Source: JAGTVG01 sp964543195 (GTDB lineage Bacteria > Bacteroidota > Bacteroidia > Cytophagales > Cyclobacteriaceae). From it: a stretch of 64,000 nt of DNA. A program made the translations under genes and the position numbers. Below are positions 53,980 to 63,849 of this stretch, one piece after another. The stretch spans positions 186,001-250,000 of the forward strand of contig CAZIXF010000001.1 in the NCBI GenBank assembly GCA_964543195.1. Direction: 5' to 3'. The notes below the pieces were generated by a model. The model did not search any database, had not been told where the DNA came from, and saw only the letters and a program-made list of their open reading frames with translations. How positions within the stretch are numbered: the first letter of the stretch is position 1; each line of letters starts with the position of its first letter.

Positions 53980-54987
53980 TTGGCCACATTCAGTGATATT
54001 CAGCAACTTTTTTTGAGCGAACTGAAAAACAGGATTCCTCCCAATATGTCATTTGCCGAGGTGCTTGCCGATGATCTGAATATCAGTATAGATAGTGCCT
54101 ACCGGCGATTGCGAAGCGATACCAATCTCACTTTTGAAGAATTACAGATCCTATGTAATAAATACAAGATCTCACTGGATTCATTTTTGAGTTCCTCTGC
54201 CGAATCGGTTACCTTCAATTACAGGGCGATCGATCATAAAGGATTCGAACTCAAAGATTATTTCAGGTCCATTCTTCATAATATTGAAAGTATCCGCAGA
54301 TACGAAGCCCGGAAGCTCATTTATACCGCCAAGGATATTCCGCTCCCGCACATATTCAGATACAATGGGCTGACCGCATTCAAAATCTTTTTTTGGAGCT
54401 CGAACATTTATGATAGTACAGGCCATGAAGAAGAACAGTTTATCATGAAGGACCTTCCAAAAGATATGCTTAAAAATGCAGGAAAGATCTGGGAGAGTTA
54501 TTCGAATGTACCATCCGTCGAAATATGGAGTGATGACACCATAAATAATATTTTGCGACAGATCGATTACTGTTATTCCATGGGCAAAATCGATTCACCT
54601 GAAATTGCCCTTCAACTCTGCCAGGAAGTCAGGGAAATTATCCTGGATCTGAGGATGAGTGCAGAGTCGGGTTATAAAAACGTAATGGAAAACAGGAAAG
54701 GAAAGGACACAGGGCAGGAATTCAGCTTGTTTTATAACCGGATAATCATTCCTGACAATATGGTATATTATAAAATGGGGAACCTTCAGATGGTTCATCT
54801 GGGTCACAATGTATTGAATATATTATCCTCATCCGACAGGCATTTCTGCAACCACACCTATGATGTTATTCAAAAACTGATAGAAAGTTCTGTGAAGATC
54901 CAGGCCGGCGAATCAACAGAAAAGGAAACCTTTTTTTCTTCCATGCTTGATAAAATCAGTCTTCTTGAACGAAAAATTAATCCTTAA
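53980..54987 (+). CDS. Putative HTH-containing protein of unknown function
   Basis: The product is 335 aa, starting at TTG. Residues about 18-75 look like a helix-turn-helix region (FAEVLADDLNISIDSAYRRL, then LTFEELQILCNKYKISLDSF), as in XRE-type or Bacteroidota BetR-like proteins. The rest, about 80-335, is soluble and helical, without known motifs. A transcription regulator role is inferred only from the N-terminus. Confidence 0.65.
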   Translation: MATFSDIQQLFLSELKNRIPPNMSFAEVLADDLNISIDSAYRRLRSDTNLTFEELQILCNKYKISLDSFLSSSAESVTFNYRAIDHKGFELKDYFRSILHNIESIRRYEARKLIYTAKDIPLPHIFRYNGLTAFKIFFWSSNIYDSTGHEEEQFIMKDLPKDMLKNAGKIWESYSNVPSVEIWSDDTINNILRQIDYCYSMGKIDSPEIALQLCQEVREIILDLRMSAESGYKNVMENRKGKDTGQEFSLFYNRIIIPDNMVYYKMGNLQMVHLGHNVLNILSSSDRHFCNHTYDVIQKLIESSVKIQAGESTEKETFFSSMLDKISLLERKINP

Positions 54988-55202
54988 TAGCTGGTAAATT
55001 TTAAAATGATCCCCTGATAATACATTAGTTCAGAGAAAATCGTTCTGATTAATTGGAGATTACAGAAAGATTAATTATACATTCAATACAGAATCTTAAA
55101 GAATTATGCTGATTTTTCAGTAATAAATCCCGGGGAGAGCCGGTTAACCTGTTTTCTTATTAAAAAACTTATATATTTATAATTTTCTTAACAGCTTGGA
55201 TA

Positions 55203-55210
55203 TATTTTTG
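55203..55210 (+). promoter_or_regulatory. -7 promoter box of pckA
   Basis: TATTTTTG, 32 bp before the pckA ATG. The expected TTTG upstream is not evident. Confidence 0.45.
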
Positions 55211-55242
55211 TGAAGCGCTTAAATAACTAAAATCGATATATT

Positions 55243-56850
55243 ATGTCAGAAATGAATTCTATTCCGCACAGTAAAATTGGCCTCGATAAAAACGGCCTGA
55301 TGAATCTAAAGAATATATACTGGAATTTACCTACCGCTGCCCTGTATGAAGAAGCGCTGAAACGGGATGAAGGAATCCTGGCTCATTTAGGCCCGCTGGT
55401 AGTAAGAACAGGTGAATTTACCGGCCGGTCACCCAATGATAAATTTGTGGTGGAGGAAAAAACAAGTAAGGATAATATCTGGTGGGGAAAGGTCAACCGG
55501 CCATATGATGAAATCAAATTTGAAGACATTGAAAGAAGAATGGCTTCCTATTTACAAGGGAAGGATGTATTTGTACAGGACTGTTATTGCGGAGCCGATC
55601 CGGATTACCGGATGCCGGTCAGGATCATTACCCAGTATGCCTGGCATAGCTTATTTATCCACAATATGTTTATCGATCCCAAGCGGGAGGAACTGGCTGA
55701 TTTTGAACCGGAATTTGTCTTGATCGATTGTCCTGGATTTCACTCCAATGTGGAAACGGACAAGACCAATTCGGATGTGTTCATTCTGGTGAATTTTGGG
55801 AAAAAGAAAGTACTGATCGGGGGTACTGAATACGCGGGTGAAATGAAAAAGTCGGTATTTACCGCCATGAATTATTTTCTTCCGCTGAAAAATGTGATGC
55901 CTATGCATTGCTCAGCCAATATTGGACAGGATGGTGATACGGCTTTATTTTTTGGTTTGAGTGGTACGGGTAAGACAACCCTTTCTGCGGATTCAACACG
56001 AACTCTGATCGGTGATGATGAACATGGCTGGAGTGATAATGGTATATTTAATTTTGAAGGGGGATGTTATGCCAAAGTGATCCGTTTGTCCCTTGAAGCA
56101 GAACCTGAAATTTATGAGACTACAAGAAGATTCGGCACGATTCTCGAAAATGTAGGTATTAATTCCAATACAAGAAGGCTTGATCTCGATGATGATACGC
56201 TCACCGAAAACACAAGAGCTGCCTATCCGATTTCACATATTCCCAATGCTTCTGAAGATGGGATGGGCGACCATCCGAAAAACATCATATTTCTGACTGC
56301 CGATGCATTCGGTGTTCTTCCCCCAATATCAAAATTAACCCCTGATCAGGCCATGTATCATTTCCTGTCAGGTTATACTGCGAAAGTAGCGGGCACTGAA
56401 AGGGGAATCACTGAACCCCAAGCCACATTCAGTGCATGTTTCGGAGCTCCGTTCATGGCGCAGCATCCCAATGTGTATGCCGAGCTGCTTGGTAAAAAAA
56501 TTGAACAATATAAAGTAAATTGCTGGCTTGTAAATACCGGATGGACAGGTGGCCCCTATGGTGAAGGCAGAAGAATGGAAATAAAGTATACCCGGGCCAT
56601 GATCAATGCCGCATTGAATGGTGAGTTGGATAAGGCTGATTACCATGAGGATCCGGTCTTTGGTGTAATGATACCATCAAAAGTTCCCAATGTACCTTAT
56701 GAAGCACTTACTCCCAAACAAACATGGAAAGATAAATCGGCTTACGATAAACAGGCCGGGGAGTTAGCTAAAATGTTTATCAATAACTTTAAGCAGTTTG
56801 AAGAGCAGGTGAATGAATCGGTTAAAAAAGCCGGTCCCAAATCAGAATAG
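55243..56850 (+). CDS. pckA: Phosphoenolpyruvate carboxykinase (ATP)
   Basis: This 535-aa enzyme interconverts oxaloacetate and PEP with ATP/ADP. Seen: VVRTGEFTGRSPNDKFVVEE, MPMHCSANIGQDGDTALFFG, the P-loop GLSGTGKTTLSAD, the metal/nucleotide motif IGDDEHGWSDNGIFNFEGG, and NTGWTGGPYGEGRRM. The length matches the ATP-dependent class. It stands alone, with a promoter box 32 bp upstream and a hairpin 43 bp downstream. Confidence 0.97.
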   Translation: MSEMNSIPHSKIGLDKNGLMNLKNIYWNLPTAALYEEALKRDEGILAHLGPLVVRTGEFTGRSPNDKFVVEEKTSKDNIWWGKVNRPYDEIKFEDIERRMASYLQGKDVFVQDCYCGADPDYRMPVRIITQYAWHSLFIHNMFIDPKREELADFEPEFVLIDCPGFHSNVETDKTNSDVFILVNFGKKKVLIGGTEYAGEMKKSVFTAMNYFLPLKNVMPMHCSANIGQDGDTALFFGLSGTGKTTLSADSTRTLIGDDEHGWSDNGIFNFEGGCYAKVIRLSLEAEPEIYETTRRFGTILENVGINSNTRRLDLDDDTLTENTRAAYPISHIPNASEDGMGDHPKNIIFLTADAFGVLPPISKLTPDQAMYHFLSGYTAKVAGTERGITEPQATFSACFGAPFMAQHPNVYAELLGKKIEQYKVNCWLVNTGWTGGPYGEGRRMEIKYTRAMINAALNGELDKADYHEDPVFGVMIPSKVPNVPYEALTPKQTWKDKSAYDKQAGELAKMFINNFKQFEEQVNESVKKAGPKSE

Positions 56851-56892
56851 GAACATAAAAGATTTCAGTTCAATCATAGAATACGGTATAAA

Positions 56893-56915
56893 GCCGCCCT
56901 TTCGAGGGCAGCTTT
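56893..56915 (+). terminator. UUCG-loop hairpin after pckA
   Basis: GCCGCCCT-TTCG-AGGGCAGC forms a stem with one mismatch and a UUCG tetraloop, followed by only three T. The stable loop and the location 43 bp after the pckA stop suggest a terminator or a mRNA 3' end. Confidence 0.5.
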
Positions 56916-57074
56916 CCGATATGATCCCCGTGACAATCCTGTCGATCCTTTCTCAGCCGGTATGTATGGTGAGCCGAATATTAGCCGGGTAGTTGATAAG
57001 GTAAAAGTCAGTTTTTTACCTTTACAGAAGATAATTCTTTGTTCAGAAAAGTAGTTAATAAGGAAGGAAGCGAT

Positions 57075-57743
57075 ATGAAGAAAAGAGTAATCAGTAATCT
57101 GAAACTGATACTGGCTGTTGTTTCTTCAGCAGGTATAATGCAGGGATGTTATCCCGGTGGTGCTGAAGATGTGGCCGATCTGGTTACGGTACTTACCGAC
57201 CATGATGAAAGTTTCGGGTTTTCCCAAAAGAAAACTTATTATATGCCGGATACAGTCAGCTTTTTTGGATCTTCAAATAACTTTTTGAATGATCTTGTAC
57301 TCCGGCATGAGCATGAATTAATAAAGGAAGTTGAGGAGAATATGGAAGCCAGGGGTTATGTAAGGCTGGATACTACTTCTGTGGAAGCCCCGGATATGTT
57401 TCTTGGTATCGACGTGATCGCCTCTTCATTCAGTGGGGTAAACTGGGTGCCTTCTTATCCCGGATGGGGTTATTATCCTTCTTCCTGGGGATGGTGGGGA
57501 CCCGGATACGGCTATGGGTATCCCTCCTATTATCCGGTAGGATACTCCTATGATGTAGGTACGGTTTTCATCAACCTGGCCGATCCCAACCAAGTGGATC
57601 CGGACACAAAACGAATTAAAGTAGTCTGGTTTGCTGCCCTTGATGGTCTGTTGTCAAGCAGGGACGATATTACCCGGAATATGGTAATCAATGGTATAAA
57701 TCAGGCCTTTGACCAATCATCCTATTTAAAATCGGAGGAATAA
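57075..57743 (+). CDS. DUF4136-family lipoprotein
   Basis: The product is 222 aa from the ATG at 57075. A lipobox (IMQGC, Cys23) follows a hydrophobic signal. The DUF4136 pattern is visible: a KTYYMPD segment, then RHEHELIKEVEENMEARGY and an aromatic Gly-rich middle with many Tyr and Trp (GWGYYPSSWGWWGPGYG). The C-terminus (ITRNMVINGINQAFDQ) is typical. Predicted membrane-anchored, of unknown function. The beta-barrel gene follows after 21 bp. Confidence 0.85.
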   Translation: MKKRVISNLKLILAVVSSAGIMQGCYPGGAEDVADLVTVLTDHDESFGFSQKKTYYMPDTVSFFGSSNNFLNDLVLRHEHELIKEVEENMEARGYVRLDTTSVEAPDMFLGIDVIASSFSGVNWVPSYPGWGYYPSSWGWWGPGYGYGYPSYYPVGYSYDVGTVFINLADPNQVDPDTKRIKVVWFAALDGLLSSRDDITRNMVINGINQAFDQSSYLKSEE

Positions 57744-57764
57744 GAAAATTTTCATAATCCCTGA

Positions 57765-58343
57765 ATGATGAGAAAACTAATTATTCTAATAATCCTGTTA
57801 TGTCCGGTCACTGCATTGGGTCAGAATATGTATGGCGTCACCTATAACATGGCGTTACCCCTGGGTCAGACTTCCGGCTTTGTGAACAGTTTCAGTGCAA
57901 GGGGGCTTGGATTTGAAGCCAAATATATGCTGGATGATAATTTTATCGCTGGTTTTGGGGGTGGCTGGAATGTCTTTTACGAAAAAGAGGAAGGTTCTTT
58001 TCAGGATGGTACTCAAACCATTACGGGAACACGATATAAATACCTCAATGCTTTTCCGCTCATGATTACTTTTGATTATTCCTACATTTTATCAGATCTG
58101 ATCCGCCCTTTCGGTGGCTTGGGTTTTGGTGCCTACTGGATCGAAGAAAGAACAGAACTGGGCGTTTATTCTGAAAGTACCGATAACTGGCATCTTGGCC
58201 TGGCTCCGGAAGTGGGTATACTCATTCCGATTAATTATACAACCAGTATATACAGTACGTTCAAGTATAATATTGCTCTCAAATCCGGTGATTCCATGAT
58301 GCATCAGTATCTTGGGCTCAATATAGGTCTTTTATGGGATTAA
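57765..58343 (+). CDS. Outer membrane beta-barrel protein
   Basis: The product is 192 aa. A signal peptide (MRKLIILIILLCPVTALG) precedes an eight-stranded OmpA/OmpW-type barrel of alternating aromatic strands: FSARGLGFEAKYMLDDNFI, YLNAFPLMITFDYSYIL and QYLGLNIGLLW at the end. Co-transcribed with the lipoprotein upstream. The function is unknown. Confidence 0.8.
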   Translation: MMRKLIILIILLCPVTALGQNMYGVTYNMALPLGQTSGFVNSFSARGLGFEAKYMLDDNFIAGFGGGWNVFYEKEEGSFQDGTQTITGTRYKYLNAFPLMITFDYSYILSDLIRPFGGLGFGAYWIEERTELGVYSESTDNWHLGLAPEVGILIPINYTTSIYSTFKYNIALKSGDSMMHQYLGLNIGLLWD

Positions 58344-58510
58344 TACGGTTAGATCAATCTTTTTAAAATAAGTTAACCCGGTCGATCAGCGGGTTTCGAT
58401 TTTTGTGAGGCCACTGCTTAGATTGGCCGGATTCTAGTCAAATTGTTCTTCTGTTCCGGATTCAAAGGAATCAATAAACAGGGTGACCGGATGATTGCCT
58501 TAATCAAAAT

Positions 58511-61500
58511 TTATTTGACCAGAGTGGATCCAATGATTTGAGTATGGTTTACGGCTTCCCCGTAATCTGTTACCCCTTCAATTTCGATCTGGATCCTGTT
58601 TGCATCATCCGAATTAAAGAAAGAAATTTTTGTATTGCCCAGGTTATCTGTGAATACCGAAGGATCCCAATAAAGGGTGGTACGTTTATCCGGTATGTAG
58701 TTTTCATCGCCGGTATCATATTCGGGAGAATAAAACTCTCTTACCAGGCTGTATCCGGGTAACTGCATGGCCTCATACCCTTTGGACCTTGTGTTTTCCC
58801 GTTGCACCGGTCCCCGGCGCGTATAGATCAGTATTACGCCATTGGCGCCACGCATCCCAAAAGCTCCAGTGGATGATGCATTTTTTAATACTTCGATCCT
58901 ATCCACATCCTGCGGATTGATGGACATTAAAACAGAATTTACATTACTGACGTCAGATACATTGTTTCCGTTATCACCTGCCAGCGTATCCGCCTCATTG
59001 AGCGTTCTTGCGGTTGATGGATCCAGGTTATTGATCGGGACCCCATCCACGATAAACAAGGGTTGATCGCTGGTATATTCTCTGTTGGTACCAACTCCCC
59101 TGATATTGATCCTTGTATTTAATCCCTGTCCGCTGAGCATTACTCCCGGCACCCTACCCTGGATTAGTTGAAAAATATCAGAAAAGTTCCTTAAGGTCTC
59201 ATCCACAACGATCACATTATCGGGTTGACCGTAAAGCTCATTGTCATATCTTTCGCCTCTTATTTCTATTTCTTTCAGCACGATCCGGTCAGAAAAATCA
59301 TAGGCCTCCATGATCCGCTGTTTTTCTTCAATCAGGTTAAGATACCTGTGAACTTCTTCATCAACCGGTGCTTCCGGACTTTGAAAATCTACCGGTTTTG
59401 CAGGCCAGGGATTTAATGAATTCAGTTCAATATCGATATTAACGGGTTTGCCTTTATCATTCAATGATTTTGTTATGACCCGAAGTGTATCGGGGATATC
59501 CAATCCCCTAAAACTGAAATTACCGTGCAAATCGGTGGTAGTAGTCCAATATGCCGGGAAACTATCATCCACAGATATGATGTTAATATATCCGTTTTGC
59601 AGCGGGTTTCCGGTATTCTCTATATATGCCTTGCCGGTAATGTTTATCCCGGATTCATGGGAATAATCAGTATTTGAAAATTTCCGGTCAAATATTTCTT
59701 TCCAGCTGAATCTGCGCCAACCATGGGTAAGCATCACCAGATCAAGAGAAATTTTTGTATCACGATCATCATCCATGAAATAATACCCCGGGTCATCGAT
59801 TCTTCCTTTAATATCTGAAGTAAGCAGAAGGCTGGTCCGGATCGTGTTCCTTCCTGGTTTTTTTTCAAGATGTTCTGCATCGGTGATGGCTATGGAAAAT
59901 CGGGTATTCCGGATAGCCTTTCCAAATTCATCTTTAAAATTCAGTTTAAGTTCAATTTGCTCACGGGGTTTGAGTGCCTCATATTCCTTTGCAATATCTA
60001 TGTCCATTTCGGATTTATTATCGATGAAAACCACTCTTTCGCATCGTGGTGTATGCCAGGCATCGAAAATTGTGATCTGGAAAATTCCATCCGGCAATTT
60101 TGATTTGGGGATACTCACTATCGCATTTCTCCGGTTGATCCGTATTTTTTCCCGGTGGTATAAAACGCCCCGGCTCTGGCCAATAATATATAACTCGGTG
60201 TTGTCAAATGACGGGGAAGTTTTAATTATTAGCTGAATATTTTTATTTCTTAAATTATTGACCGACATGACATATCCCTCCGGTTCAGGTTCCGGAAGCG
60301 GAAAGGTTTTTTCAACCCCTTCGTAGCGTACCTTGGCACGGAGTTTTTTACCGGTTTGCGGGATCAGGAAAAAGCTTCCCATACCATCATGGCGTGTAGT
60401 AAATTCAACGACCTGATTTCCTTCCTCATCTACTACTTTGCCGGATATATCGATTCCCCCCCCGGCAGGATCAGTGGCTTTAAATGCCACTTGTGAGGGT
60501 ATACCATTGACAAGATTTCCTCCTTCCGGGAAAAAATCTATAGCATAATCGATAGTCTCGGAACCCATGTAATTAGTCCCGATCAATACTTCGGAAGCAT
60601 TGTAAATATTGACAGCTTCATCATAGAAAAAGTCTTCATCATAATTTTTCATCCATTGGGTATAGGCCCTGAGCCGGTATCTGCCGGTTTTGCTTTTCTT
60701 TGGGATCGTAAAATTGCCGTCTGCATAGGCATCTGCGATATTCAAACGCAGATTTTCAAGGATCTCACCTTCCGGCGATATAAGATCCACGTATAGAACT
60801 CCGCTTTCCGGAGAGGGGATATGCGTGGCGAGGTTAACGATGAAGGCGTTGAACCAGATGGTTTCACCGGAAGCATAAAAAGGCTTGTCCCGGTGAAGAT
60901 ATACTTTTTCTCCCAGTGAGGCCATTTTCGAAAGCCTGAGATCAAGTTTGATCTGCTGTATGAATGGATCCTGGCTGAGATTATCCTTCTCAAGCTGGAT
61001 CTCATCCCGGTCATTTAAATAGATCGACCCGAAAGCATTCACTGCTTCGAAGGAACCGATGATTTCTTTTTCCATTGTGGTACGTTTGACCAACGGGTTT
61101 TGCTCCCAGAAACGTTTATTATAGCCCACTTTATCCAGAATTTCCCGGTCGCTCCGGCTCGATCGCAGCAGACGTCCGCCAAGACGTTTGAATTTTTCAG
61201 GCTGATAATGTTCGTAACAGGTTAAAAATGAGTTGGTCTCGACCTTATGGCTATACTGGTCCTCCAAATAATAATCGAAGGTCTGTTTAAGAGATATATA
61301 ATCGAGAAATAGTTTGTTCTCAGCTGGTTTGTAAGCAGCCTCAATTTCGAGCACATAATCTTTCCAGGTACCTTCAGGGTTCGTAAGGGCAATCATATCA
61401 AAATTATCATTCCGGATATAACCGTGCAGCTTGAGAATTTCATAGGTGTCGATATCAATGAAAATCTCTCCTTCCATAGCCGGTACGATCAGATCTTCTT

Positions 61501-62245
61501 TTGGTGTAAACTCTATTACGGCCACCGTACGGTCCTCGATATTCTGCAAGGATTTTACATCGACGAGGTAAAGTTCCCTGACCTTTTCATTTACCGGCAT
61601 CACGAACTTATCGGTTTCCGGCTGGTACATAGTAACAAGCCGTGTGAGCAGGGTAAAGTTTTTATTAAATACGAAGTCAGCAGCTTCAGATCCGGTATTC
61701 ATGGCATAACGTCCTTCCTGTATGGCCCAATCCACAATGCCCTGGCTGCTGTACCGGGTATCATAGAAAATTTCATAAAGCTCGGAATAATCCTTTTTGT
61801 TCTTTGATGTCTGCCGGTAATAGGCGAGTGCATATTTCCAGTCTCTCGAATGTCTTATCGCTTCACCAAAGGCCCTGAGCAGGAGATTGTAGGCATACTC
61901 CCCTTTTTCCCGGTCTTCTATGACTACCTCTTCCAAAATCGTTTCGCCAGGTTCCAGCTGGACCGGCAGAAACGAACTGTTTTCAACCCGTATTTCCTGA
62001 TCTTTATAACTGATATGAGAAAAAATGAGATTCACGGGTATTGAATCTACTTTAATAATAAACTCACCTTCTATATTGGAAGAGGTTCCCCTGTACGTAC
62101 CGGCAATGGCTATACTCGCGAAAGGAATGGCTTCGCCGTTGGAAGCATCGGTAATCCTTCCGGTCAGACTGATTTGCTGTGCCTGGGAGCTTCCTGAAAA
62201 AATGAATACCAACAGAACTGTTAAAAATGAAAAATAGTTTTTCAT
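58511..62245 (-). CDS. Carboxypeptidase-regulatory/MG2 protein with C-terminal TonB plug
   Basis: The product is 1244 aa. A signal peptide (about 1-22) is followed by a CarboxypepD_reg-like domain (about 25-100: LTGRITDASNGEAIPFASIA), macroglobulin MG2-like segments (about 450-760: VYLHRDKPFYASGETIWFNA), further beta domains, and near 1065-1170 a SusC-type TonB plug (RVPGVMLSGQGLNTRINIRG, FIVDGVPINNL, DVDRIEVLKNASSTGAFGMR). The large TonB barrel that should follow is absent; only about 70 residues remain. This layout occurs in Bacteroidota, where its role is not settled. It is alone in its transcript. Confidence 0.85.
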   Translation of the reverse strand: MKNYFSFLTVLLVFIFSGSSQAQQISLTGRITDASNGEAIPFASIAIAGTYRGTSSNIEGEFIIKVDSIPVNLIFSHISYKDQEIRVENSSFLPVQLEPGETILEEVVIEDREKGEYAYNLLLRAFGEAIRHSRDWKYALAYYRQTSKNKKDYSELYEIFYDTRYSSQGIVDWAIQEGRYAMNTGSEAADFVFNKNFTLLTRLVTMYQPETDKFVMPVNEKVRELYLVDVKSLQNIEDRTVAVIEFTPKEDLIVPAMEGEIFIDIDTYEILKLHGYIRNDNFDMIALTNPEGTWKDYVLEIEAAYKPAENKLFLDYISLKQTFDYYLEDQYSHKVETNSFLTCYEHYQPEKFKRLGGRLLRSSRSDREILDKVGYNKRFWEQNPLVKRTTMEKEIIGSFEAVNAFGSIYLNDRDEIQLEKDNLSQDPFIQQIKLDLRLSKMASLGEKVYLHRDKPFYASGETIWFNAFIVNLATHIPSPESGVLYVDLISPEGEILENLRLNIADAYADGNFTIPKKSKTGRYRLRAYTQWMKNYDEDFFYDEAVNIYNASEVLIGTNYMGSETIDYAIDFFPEGGNLVNGIPSQVAFKATDPAGGGIDISGKVVDEEGNQVVEFTTRHDGMGSFFLIPQTGKKLRAKVRYEGVEKTFPLPEPEPEGYVMSVNNLRNKNIQLIIKTSPSFDNTELYIIGQSRGVLYHREKIRINRRNAIVSIPKSKLPDGIFQITIFDAWHTPRCERVVFIDNKSEMDIDIAKEYEALKPREQIELKLNFKDEFGKAIRNTRFSIAITDAEHLEKKPGRNTIRTSLLLTSDIKGRIDDPGYYFMDDDRDTKISLDLVMLTHGWRRFSWKEIFDRKFSNTDYSHESGINITGKAYIENTGNPLQNGYINIISVDDSFPAYWTTTTDLHGNFSFRGLDIPDTLRVITKSLNDKGKPVNIDIELNSLNPWPAKPVDFQSPEAPVDEEVHRYLNLIEEKQRIMEAYDFSDRIVLKEIEIRGERYDNELYGQPDNVIVVDETLRNFSDIFQLIQGRVPGVMLSGQGLNTRINIRGVGTNREYTSDQPLFIVDGVPINNLDPSTARTLNEADTLAGDNGNNVSDVSNVNSVLMSINPQDVDRIEVLKNASSTGAFGMRGANGVILIYTRRGPVQRENTRSKGYEAMQLPGYSLVREFYSPEYDTGDENYIPDKRTTLYWDPSVFTDNLGNTKISFFNSDDANRIQIEIEGVTDYGEAVNHTQIIGSTLVK

Positions 62246-62348
62246 AGTTGAAAAAAACCGGATCTTGATGCAAAGATAATCAATTGTAAGGCTAAAATCG
62301 AGGTATTATTTTCCTTTATATCAGGCGACTGAAATTGGTCGATACCGG

Positions 62349-63401
62349 TCAGATCAGCTTGTCTTTTTTTAGCTGTTCTATCTGCCCGGTGATCGTTTCC
62401 CTGGCAGGTCTGTATTCCACATTCAGGTCTTGTTTGCTGTATGAATTATCAAATTTTAATGTTTTACCAACATTATTTCTGATAAACTTCCATGAATATC
62501 CCTGAAAGGGTCCGAATATATACAGCAAAAATCGTGGAAGATAATGATCGGGCACATCGGATTTGTTGTCCACGTTTTCGCGAATCAATTGGGCTATTTC
62601 CAGAAAGCTGATCGTACGGTTTACCAGTATATGCCTGCCCCTTGCCTCCTTGTTAGTGCCTGCGGCAACATGGGCTCCGGCCGCATCACGTACATCTGCC
62701 ATGCCCCATGAAAGCTCGGGCACACCGAATTTCATTTTGCCGGAGGCTATCCGTATAATGATATCGATACTCGTGGAATCTGTTCTTTTGGTGAGTGACG
62801 GACCCATTACAAAACCGGGATTAATCACTACCAGATCCCATTGGTCCTGTTCTTCCTTTATTTTCCAGGCTTCTTTTTCTGCCAGTGTTTTGGAATAACT
62901 GTACGGAAGATGCTGAAGATTACTGGTAGTATTCCAGTGTTTTTCAGTGAAGATATTATTTTCCGTTTCCCGGATGTCGGTTACATCACCATAAATGGCC
63001 GCAACGCTGGAAGTCAGCACCACCCGCTTAACCGTTGAGGATTCATTGGCGCCCCTCAATACATGCCTGGTCCCTTTCAAAGCAGGATCTACAAGTTCTG
63101 TCTTCGGATCTCTGACTCCCAATACTTTGTATGGAGAAGCAGTATGGATAATAAGTTCAGTATCCTTTAAGGGTTCAATAAAGGCATTATCATCGAGGAG
63201 GTCGGCCTCAAAAATTTCCAGCATTCCCGGATGTTTTTCAGACAGCTCATTGAGGTGTTTTGTTTTTTCCGGATTGTTTGGGTCTCTGAGAGAGGTTCGG
63301 ACCCTGAAGCCCTCCTCCAGGAGAAACCTGATAATCCAGGATGCAATATACCCGGAACCGCCGGTTACGACCACAGGTTTGGATTTATCTATGAAACTCA
63401 T
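62349..63401 (-). CDS. NAD-dependent epimerase / dihydroflavonol-reductase-like SDR
   Basis: This 350-aa extended short-chain dehydrogenase has the dinucleotide-binding VVTGGSGYIASWIIRFLLEE at the start and the catalytic YSYSKTLAEK (YxxxK) near residue 165, with Ser in VLTSSVAAIYG. Relatives act on ketones, aldehydes or sterol-like substrates. Divergent from the cupin gene. Confidence 0.88.
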   Translation of the reverse strand: MSFIDKSKPVVVTGGSGYIASWIIRFLLEEGFRVRTSLRDPNNPEKTKHLNELSEKHPGMLEIFEADLLDDNAFIEPLKDTELIIHTASPYKVLGVRDPKTELVDPALKGTRHVLRGANESSTVKRVVLTSSVAAIYGDVTDIRETENNIFTEKHWNTTSNLQHLPYSYSKTLAEKEAWKIKEEQDQWDLVVINPGFVMGPSLTKRTDSTSIDIIIRIASGKMKFGVPELSWGMADVRDAAGAHVAAGTNKEARGRHILVNRTISFLEIAQLIRENVDNKSDVPDHYLPRFLLYIFGPFQGYSWKFIRNNVGKTLKFDNSYSKQDLNVEYRPARETITGQIEQLKKDKLI

Positions 63402-63476
63402 TGTGAAATTAGTTTTTTATTATATATTCCCTCTGATTTGAGACGAATTTCTAATATAATAATTTACCTTTCTATT

Positions 63477-63824
63477 ATGGATTTACAAAGCAAACTTTAT
63501 TTTTACGATAATGATAATAAATGGACGGAACTTTGGGAGGGTATTGAACGAAAAATAATCGGATATGATAAAAATCTGATGATGGTGAAAGTACGTTTTG
63601 AGAAAGGAAAATCAGCTCCTCCCCATAATCATCCTCATAGCCAGTCCTCCTTCATCGCTTCAGGCAAATTTGAGGTCCAGGTGGGAGACCTGACCGAAGT
63701 ATTATCGGAGGGAGATGGTTTTTTTGTCCCTTCTGAAGTGGTTCATAGTGTGACCGCATTGGAGGAAGGAATTATCATTGATAGTTTCAGCCCGGCGAGG
63801 GAAGATTTTTTAAAACGGAAATAA
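63477..63824 (+). CDS. Cupin-domain protein
   Basis: The product is 115 aa from the ATG at 63477. It is a single cupin barrel with the metal motif APPHNHPHSQSSFIASGKFE and the second motif FVPSEVVHSVTALEEG. Small cupins of this type bind a metal and a sugar or organic ligand; the substrate is unknown. It is followed by the partial SDR after 25 bp. Confidence 0.88.
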   Translation: MDLQSKLYFYDNDNKWTELWEGIERKIIGYDKNLMMVKVRFEKGKSAPPHNHPHSQSSFIASGKFEVQVGDLTEVLSEGDGFFVPSEVVHSVTALEEGIIIDSFSPAREDFLKRK

Positions 63825-63849
63825 TAATTAATAAAAAATATAATAGGAT

